9,837 nt of DNA from Desulfarculus sp. (lineage in GTDB: Bacteria; Desulfobacterota; Desulfarculia; Desulfarculales; Desulfarculaceae): positions 1 to 9,837 of the forward strand of contig JAIUYB010000050.1 in assembly GCA_020216625.1 (NCBI GenBank). Reading direction: 5' to 3'. Each line of letters starts with the position of its first letter. Within the stretch, counting starts at the first letter, position 1. Made by a program: the position numbers and the translations under genes. Below the pieces are notes generated by a model that saw only the letters and a program-made list of their open reading frames with translations, ran no database searches and had not been told where the DNA came from. This document shows, piece after piece, positions 6,120 through 9,837 of this stretch.

Positions 6120-6366
6120 CGGCGCGATAACAACCTTGACCGTCCAATGCGTTTGCTGTCCGTACGGCGTCAAAGGCTTCGTTCCGGTTGGCCTTGCCGA
6201 TGAACACCTTCACCAGGCCACCTCTGTCCGCGCGCCTCCTCTGGGCAATCGGATGCGGATGAACCTCCTACCGGATCATCAACTCCGCCAGGACGGCCTT
6301 GTCCCACCGGGCCTATAACCCGACCTGGGTCTTGAACATCACCGAATGAACCCTGCGTTTCACCAT
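6120..6366 (-). pseudogene. Decayed IS3-family transposase OrfA
   Basis: From the ATG at 6366 the minus strand reads MVKRRVHSVMFKTQVGL, a stop, ARWDKAVLAELMIR, a stop, then EVHPHPIAQRRRADRGG and LVKVFIGKANRNE. This is collinear with IS3-type OrfA proteins, which open with KRR-x-x-S-x-x-FK-x-x-V, continue with LAEL and a VHP-x-x-I-x-Q helix-turn-helix, and reach G-L-x-x-VF-x-GK. Stops lie at codon 18 (6313-6315), where relatives often have Glu, and codon 33 (6268-6270), where they have an aromatic residue; both are TAG. After about codon 66 the match resumes in another frame as YGQQTHWTVKVVIA, matching the final coiled-coil (relatives: IGQLTVE), so a frameshift with a small deletion is inferred. 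No OrfB (DDE domain) and no terminal inverted repeats were found. It is a non-functional remnant recognised by eye. Confidence 0.7.
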
Positions 6367-6504
6367 GCTCGTCTCCAACGTCCTGCAATCGTGTGCCATG
6401 CTTCCCACCTCACACGGCGGTCACAATTTGGAGGACCGCCTCTGGCCAAACACCGCCCCTTTTTCATCCACATGGCAATCGCCGCTGGTCCGCGGTCGTT
6501 TTCA

Positions 6505-7320
6505 TCATCTCGTCGAGTTGCCGTTTTCGATTGGCGTGCGCCAGGTCAAGGCGGCCAGGGCGGCGTAGAGCACCACCCACAAAGCGTAGGCCACGAAAAA
6601 CAGTGTGGTCAGCGGGTTGGAGGTGATGGCCAGCATGACGCCGACCCTGGCCTCGGCTCCCTGGCCCTGGCGGTAGTATTCCATCAGGGTGTAGCGCACG
6701 CCGTCGCGCACCACCGGCCGCAGCATGCGGATCTCCTCCCGGCCCGCCGCGTGGCCATGCTCCATGAAGGACAGCTCGGCCGAGTTGTCCCAGGCGCGGA
6801 ACTTCCCCCGCACCAAAACCCAGCGAGCCTCGACGTAGGGCAGGTTCAGGATGGCCGGGTCGTCCCGGAAATCCACCCGCTCCAGGGTCACTTGGCTACC
6901 GTCGGGCAACTGGTGGGATTGACCCGGCATCAAGATCAGGCTCTCCCGTTTGTGCCCCAGGACCATCTCCGCGCCGTGGCCCAACAGCACCGCCAGCATC
7001 ACCAGATGGACCAGGGTCAGCACCCAGCCCTTGGCCTTGCTGGATCCGCGCAGGCGGGGCAGCAGGCGGGTGAAGGTGCAGGCCCCCAGGTTCAGGAGCA
7101 TCACCCCCACCATCAGGCAGAGGACCACGAACCAGATGGCCAAGACGGGTTCGCTCCAGGCTGGGCCTTGCAGCCACTCCAGGAGCAGGGTGCGGTTCAT
7201 GGCGTCGAATTTTGGGACGAAGGCCTTGATCCGGCTCAGGATCATGCCCAGGGCCAGGAGGAGCATCAGGCCGCCCAGGCTGGCCAGGGTGAATTTCAGC
7301 GATGACAGCTTTTCCCACAT
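6505..7320 (-). CDS. resB: Short ResB-like cytochrome c biogenesis protein
   Basis: This 271-residue membrane protein fits the ResB/CcsB family of System II cytochrome c maturation, whose members work with CcsA to deliver haem and reduced apocytochrome outside the inner membrane. The N-terminus (LSSLKFTLASLGGLMLLLAL) is typical. Transmembrane segments are about 10-29, 58-80, 98-122 and 237-259. A soluble domain, about 123-227, lies between the third and fourth. His105 in the third segment is a likely counterpart of the conserved ResB His; His115 and His123 are near. It is shorter than Bacillus ResB (about 540 residues) because the soluble domain is reduced; such short forms are known in deltaproteobacteria. 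The ATG follows the ccsA stop by three bases, so the two are co-transcribed and probably coupled. The Shine-Dalgarno is weak (GGGGAA). Confidence 0.85.
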   Translation of the reverse strand: MWEKLSSLKFTLASLGGLMLLLALGMILSRIKAFVPKFDAMNRTLLLEWLQGPAWSEPVLAIWFVVLCLMVGVMLLNLGACTFTRLLPRLRGSSKAKGWVLTLVHLVMLAVLLGHGAEMVLGHKRESLILMPGQSHQLPDGSQVTLERVDFRDDPAILNLPYVEARWVLVRGKFRAWDNSAELSFMEHGHAAGREEIRMLRPVVRDGVRYTLMEYYRQGQGAEARVGVMLAITSNPLTTLFFVAYALWVVLYAALAALTWRTPIENGNSTR

Positions 7321-7323
7321 GGT

Positions 7324-8076
7324 CTAGTTCCCCACCCCGAGATGGATCCAAGTCAGGCCGGCGGTGATGATCCCCGGGGCGGCCAGGGCCAAGGTGCGCA
7401 CCCCGGGCCTGGCCGCCCAACGCGGCGGCAGGTGCAGGGCGGCGGTGACTAGCAGGAAGACCAGGGTGGCCTCCAGGAAGTTGCGGCTCCAGCTCCAATA
7501 GTCGCCCAGCCATTGCAGGCGCCAGGTGAAGCCACAGTATTCCCCGGCCAGGAAAACCGCCGTGCCCAGGAGCAGGAAGTTGCGCGCCCAGAGAAATAGC
7601 AGGTTGCGCCCGGCGGGGGCGATGCCGCGCCGCGTCCCGGCCAGGGCCGCGCAAGCGGTGAAGACGAAAAAGGCAAGGCCGGCGTTGCGCAAGAGGAAAA
7701 ACGCCCGCGCCCAGAAGTATTCGTAGTTGAACCAGTCCGGATAAAGCTTGCGCTCCAGCACCAGGAAGACGGCCAGGAACAGGCTGGCCGCGGCCCAGGT
7801 CCAACCCCCCAGGCCGCGGTCCGCGTCGCGGTCGCCGGTGGGCCACAGGGCCATCAGGTCCAACAGCAGGGCCTGCGTGGCGAAGGACTCCCAGGCCCCG
7901 CCCAGGGGCGGCCGGCCCAGGTGCAGGCCCAGGGCCAGGGCCTGGATTGCGCAGGCGGCCATGGCCAGCCAACCCGCCACCCGCCAAGGGCCGAGCCCGC
8001 GCCAGGCCAGGAAGGCCGCGCCCAGGTTCAGCCCCAGGCTGGCGAAATACAGCACCTCGAACCAGATGTTTGGCAT
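7324..8076 (-). CDS. ccsA: CcsA/ResC-like cytochrome c assembly protein with altered WWD motif
   Basis: This is a 249-residue polytopic protein with about eight hydrophobic segments (near 5-25, 32-52, 65-78, 92-107, 125-145, 158-178, 200-216 and 228-247). The CcsA features are His52 followed by PPLGGAWESF (relatives: P-x-x-N-x-YES) and a tryptophan-rich stretch GDYWSWSRNFLEA (191-203), followed 18 residues after Ser197 by His215. In typical CcsA the stretch reads YWSWDPKE, so the Asp is Ser197 and PKE is RNF, while spacing to the His is unchanged. CcsA exports and presents haem for ligation to cytochromes c. The ATG at 8076 is chosen because an upstream extension to 8157 would overlap the receptor gene and add a non-membrane peptide; the Shine-Dalgarno is weak (AGGCGAG). 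It sits 53 bases after the receptor gene and 3 bases before resB. It may be a specialised or divergent haem handler rather than the general one. Confidence 0.85.
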   Translation of the reverse strand: MPNIWFEVLYFASLGLNLGAAFLAWRGLGPWRVAGWLAMAACAIQALALGLHLGRPPLGGAWESFATQALLLDLMALWPTGDRDADRGLGGWTWAAASLFLAVFLVLERKLYPDWFNYEYFWARAFFLLRNAGLAFFVFTACAALAGTRRGIAPAGRNLLFLWARNFLLLGTAVFLAGEYCGFTWRLQWLGDYWSWSRNFLEATLVFLLVTAALHLPPRWAARPGVRTLALAAPGIITAGLTWIHLGVGN

Positions 8077-8092
8077 GTCGCTCGCCTGACTC

Positions 8093-8119
8093 GGACGGCC
8101 CCCTCGGAGGAGGCCGCCC
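8093..8119 (-). other. Hairpin between the receptor gene and ccsA
   Basis: Arms at 8093-8104 and 8108-8119 pair over 12 positions with two mismatches around a three-base loop, filling most of the 53-base gap between the receptor stop and the ccsA start. No T-run follows on the minus strand. It could partly terminate, protect or process the transcript so that receptor and ccsA/resB levels differ. The function is inferred only. Confidence 0.35.
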
Positions 8120-8129
8120 GCAAGAGGTT

Positions 8130-9837
8130 CTAAAAGCGGGTGGTGATCCCCACCCACCAGTTGCGGCCCGGCCCGGGGAAGTTGACCTCGGACTCGTAGT
8201 CCTTGTCGAAAAGGTTGTTCACCGCGAAATAGACCTCGTAGTGATCCCAGAAGACCTTGGAGATCCGGGTGTTGAGCAGGAAATAGGCCTCGGTCAGCAG
8301 CTCGGCCTGGGTGGGGCTGGCCGGGGTGGGCAGCTGCTCGTAACGCTTGCCCACCAGGGTCCCGCGCAGGTCCAGCTTGGTCAGCACCACCGGGAACAGA
8401 TAGCTGACGCCGGCGTCCAGCTTGTGCTCGGGCACCCCGATCACCTTGTCAGTCACCGCGCCCTCGCTCTCGTCCTTGGCCTGCGCGAAGGTGTAGTCCG
8501 CCCGCAGCTCCAGGTTTTTCAGCGGCTTGTAGCCCGCGCCGAACTCGAAGCCGTAGATGTGGATGTTGGCGTAGTTGCGATAGAGGTTGGTGGTGTAGGG
8601 GCCGTCGCGGCTGATCCAGTCCTGGATGTCCATGTAGAAGCCCGCCAGTTGTAGGCTCACGTCCCTGCCGAACTTGCGCGCCACGCCCAGGGTGTAGTTG
8701 ACGCTCTTTTCGGCCTGAAGGTCGCGGTTGCCGCCCTTGGTCGAATACAGCTCGGTCAGGGTGGGGAAGCGGGTCTTGCGCGCCACCGAGCCGAAGACCC
8801 GGGTGGTGTCGGCGAAGGTGTAGGAGGCGCCGACCATGGGGTCGAACTCGCTCATCACCCCCGGGGTGTCCAGGTCGGACTGGCTGGTCAGCTTGCCGTT
8901 CTTGTCGGTGTTGTTGGCCTGGGCCTTGTCCACCACAAACCAGTCGTAGGCGGCCCCGGCGCTGACCAACAGGCCCGGCAGGCCGGTGTAGCGATACTCG
9001 CCGCCCAGGGAGCCGGTGTAGGAGAAGTTATCGGTGTAGGGCAGGTAGGCGTCGTCGCGCTCTTTGTGGGAGTCGCCCTTGTAGTGCAGGGCCGCGCCCA
9101 GGTTGTGGCCCTTGCTCAGCTCGTAGTCGGCGGCCAGGTTGCCGCCCACGAAGTAGTCCTGATAGGTGCTCAAGGCCACCTGGTTGCTGTACTGCGGGTC
9201 GGAGTAGGAGACGTAGTCGTCCTTGTGGTCATGGTAGAACAGCTTGCCCAGCAGGGTCAGCTTCTCGCCCAGCTTCTGCTTGCCGCTGAGGTCGAAGCCC
9301 AGGTCGTTGTACTTGCCCCAGCGCGAGAGGGTGGAGAACTGGGGCTTGGTGGTGAAAACCTGCTCGCTGGTGATGTTGGGCGGCATGCCCCGCTCGGCGT
9401 TGAGCCAGTGAAAGTTAAGGTAGTACTCGCCGTTCTTGGTGGGCTCCCAGCCGAACCGGGCCCAGACGGTGTCCACCTTGTAGTCGGAGTTGTTGCGCCA
9501 GCCGCCATCCTCCAGCAGCGCGGGCACGGTCTGGCCCGGCTTGTTGACGATGGTCCCGATCTTCGGCTGGAAGTCGTCGGACATCCGCCAGCCGGCGCTC
9601 TCGCGGTGGGTGTAGTTCAACCAATAGTTGACCTTGTCCACCTTCATGCCCTGGGAGAGGCTGAAACGGTAGGTGTCGTGCTCGCCCACCTCGCCGGTGG
9701 CGCTGAAGGCCGGCTTTTCGGTGGCCTTCTTGGTGATGACGTTGATCACGCCGGCCATGGCGTTGGCCCCGTAGAGCACCGAGGGCGCGCCCTTGATGAT
9801 CTCGATCTTGGCGATGATATCGGCCGGGATCTGGTCC
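8130..9837 (-). CDS. TonB-dependent outer-membrane receptor, 5' end outside window
   Basis: 568 residues are visible; the N-terminus, with signal peptide, TonB box and most of the plug, is beyond the window edge. The visible part opens with the end of the plug domain: IPADIIAKIEIIKGAPSVLY then GANAMAGVINVITKK, a very characteristic receptor signature. A long 22-strand-type barrel follows, with Tyr- and Trp-rich strands and extracellular loops. The C-terminus reads YFAVNNLFDKDYESEVNF and ends WWVGITTRF, the usual last strands with a terminal Phe. Such receptors import iron or haem chelates, cobalamin or other scarce ligands using energy passed by TonB. The ligand cannot be told from this part. 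The downstream genes in the same direction, ccsA and resB, suggest a haem or cytochrome c connection, but that is inference. No internal stop or frameshift is seen. Confidence 0.93.
   Translation of the reverse strand, partial: DQIPADIIAKIEIIKGAPSVLYGANAMAGVINVITKKATEKPAFSATGEVGEHDTYRFSLSQGMKVDKVNYWLNYTHRESAGWRMSDDFQPKIGTIVNKPGQTVPALLEDGGWRNNSDYKVDTVWARFGWEPTKNGEYYLNFHWLNAERGMPPNITSEQVFTTKPQFSTLSRWGKYNDLGFDLSGKQKLGEKLTLLGKLFYHDHKDDYVSYSDPQYSNQVALSTYQDYFVGGNLAADYELSKGHNLGAALHYKGDSHKERDDAYLPYTDNFSYTGSLGGEYRYTGLPGLLVSAGAAYDWFVVDKAQANNTDKNGKLTSQSDLDTPGVMSEFDPMVGASYTFADTTRVFGSVARKTRFPTLTELYSTKGGNRDLQAEKSVNYTLGVARKFGRDVSLQLAGFYMDIQDWISRDGPYTTNLYRNYANIHIYGFEFGAGYKPLKNLELRADYTFAQAKDESEGAVTDKVIGVPEHKLDAGVSYLFPVVLTKLDLRGTLVGKRYEQLPTPASPTQAELLTEAYFLLNTRISKVFWDHYEVYFAVNNLFDKDYESEVNFPGPGRNWWVGITTRF

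Larger units (their letters stand above)
5956..6504. other. 549-base stretch without an intact gene, containing an IS relic
   Basis: Beside cfa are its ribosome binding site and a pyrimidine-rich run (plus strand) with repeated CCGCC units about nine bases apart (6000-6023). The middle holds a decayed IS3-type OrfA (about 6120-6366). The part from 6367 to 6504 follows the resB stop and shows nothing I can name. Short open frames on both strands give low-complexity peptides and are not called. No clear sigma-70 promoter for cfa was found. Confidence 0.6.

Noticed and set aside
6386..6400. Sigma-54-like TGGCACACGATTGCA on the minus strand
   Set aside because: The spacing between GG and GC is nine bases, not ten; sigma-54 promoters do not usually tolerate this, and it precedes only the dead transposase fragment.
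5956..6460. Terminal inverted repeats or target duplication of the IS3 relic
   Set aside because: No matching pair of ends could be found on the two sides of the fragment, so the element's limits cannot be drawn.
6346..7305. 319-codon plus-strand frame antisense to resB
   Set aside because: Gln/His-rich shadow; the minus strand encodes a clear membrane protein.
6896..7987. 363-codon minus-strand frame across ccsA and resB
   Set aside because: Gly/Pro/Arg-rich product in the wrong frame of two recognisable membrane proteins.

Overview
The window is GC-rich bacterial DNA from a Gram-negative anaerobe. A heterodisulfide-reductase (Hdr)-like Fe-S/flavin module, a DsrE-family protein, System II cytochrome c maturation genes and outer-membrane proteins together point to a Desulfobacterota (deltaproteobacterial, sulfate-reducer-like) genome. 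That placement is inferred from gene content, not from a marker gene. The window divides into a plus-strand block (1-3746) and a minus-strand block (3820-9837) that converge at about 3747-3819.

Plus block. A tight operon starts upstream of the window: the 3' part of an HdrA-like flavoprotein with a C-terminal 2x[4Fe-4S] ferredoxin domain (1-1284); a 103-residue coiled-coil plus winged-helix protein that overlaps the hdrA stop by 4 bases (1281-1592); a DsrE-family protein with a CVPC motif (1618-1989); and an HdrD-type (HdrC-HdrB fusion) protein with two [4Fe-4S] sites and two CCG domains (2015-3157). These genes could move electrons from a flavin through ferredoxin clusters to a thiol/disulfide or sulfur substrate, with DsrE as a likely thiol or persulfide partner. 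A GC-rich, 238-base gap rich in inverted repeats (3158-3395) follows, then a small single-domain cupin (3396-3746).

Minus block, read from high to low coordinates. A TonB-dependent receptor (cut by the window end, stop at 8130) is followed by a CcsA/ResC-like haem handling protein (7324-8076) and a short ResB-like protein (6505-7320), spaced as one operon. The 549 bases from 5956 to 6504 hold no intact gene, but contain a decayed IS3-type transposase OrfA with two in-frame stops (about 6120-6366). Next come an intact cyclopropane fatty acid synthase gene, cfa (4801-5955), and a signal-peptide-bearing outer-membrane beta-barrel protein of unrecognised family (3820-4653).

The points most worth a second look are: the Hdr/winged-helix/DsrE cluster, whose HdrA lacks the internal ferredoxin insertion and the Cys residues usual after the TFPTN motif; the CcsA whose tryptophan-rich motif has lost the usual Asp; the pairing of a TonB-dependent receptor with CcsA/ResB; and the large hairpin plus palindromes between the Hdr operon and the cupin. 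No RNA genes, CRISPR arrays or intact insertion sequences were seen.
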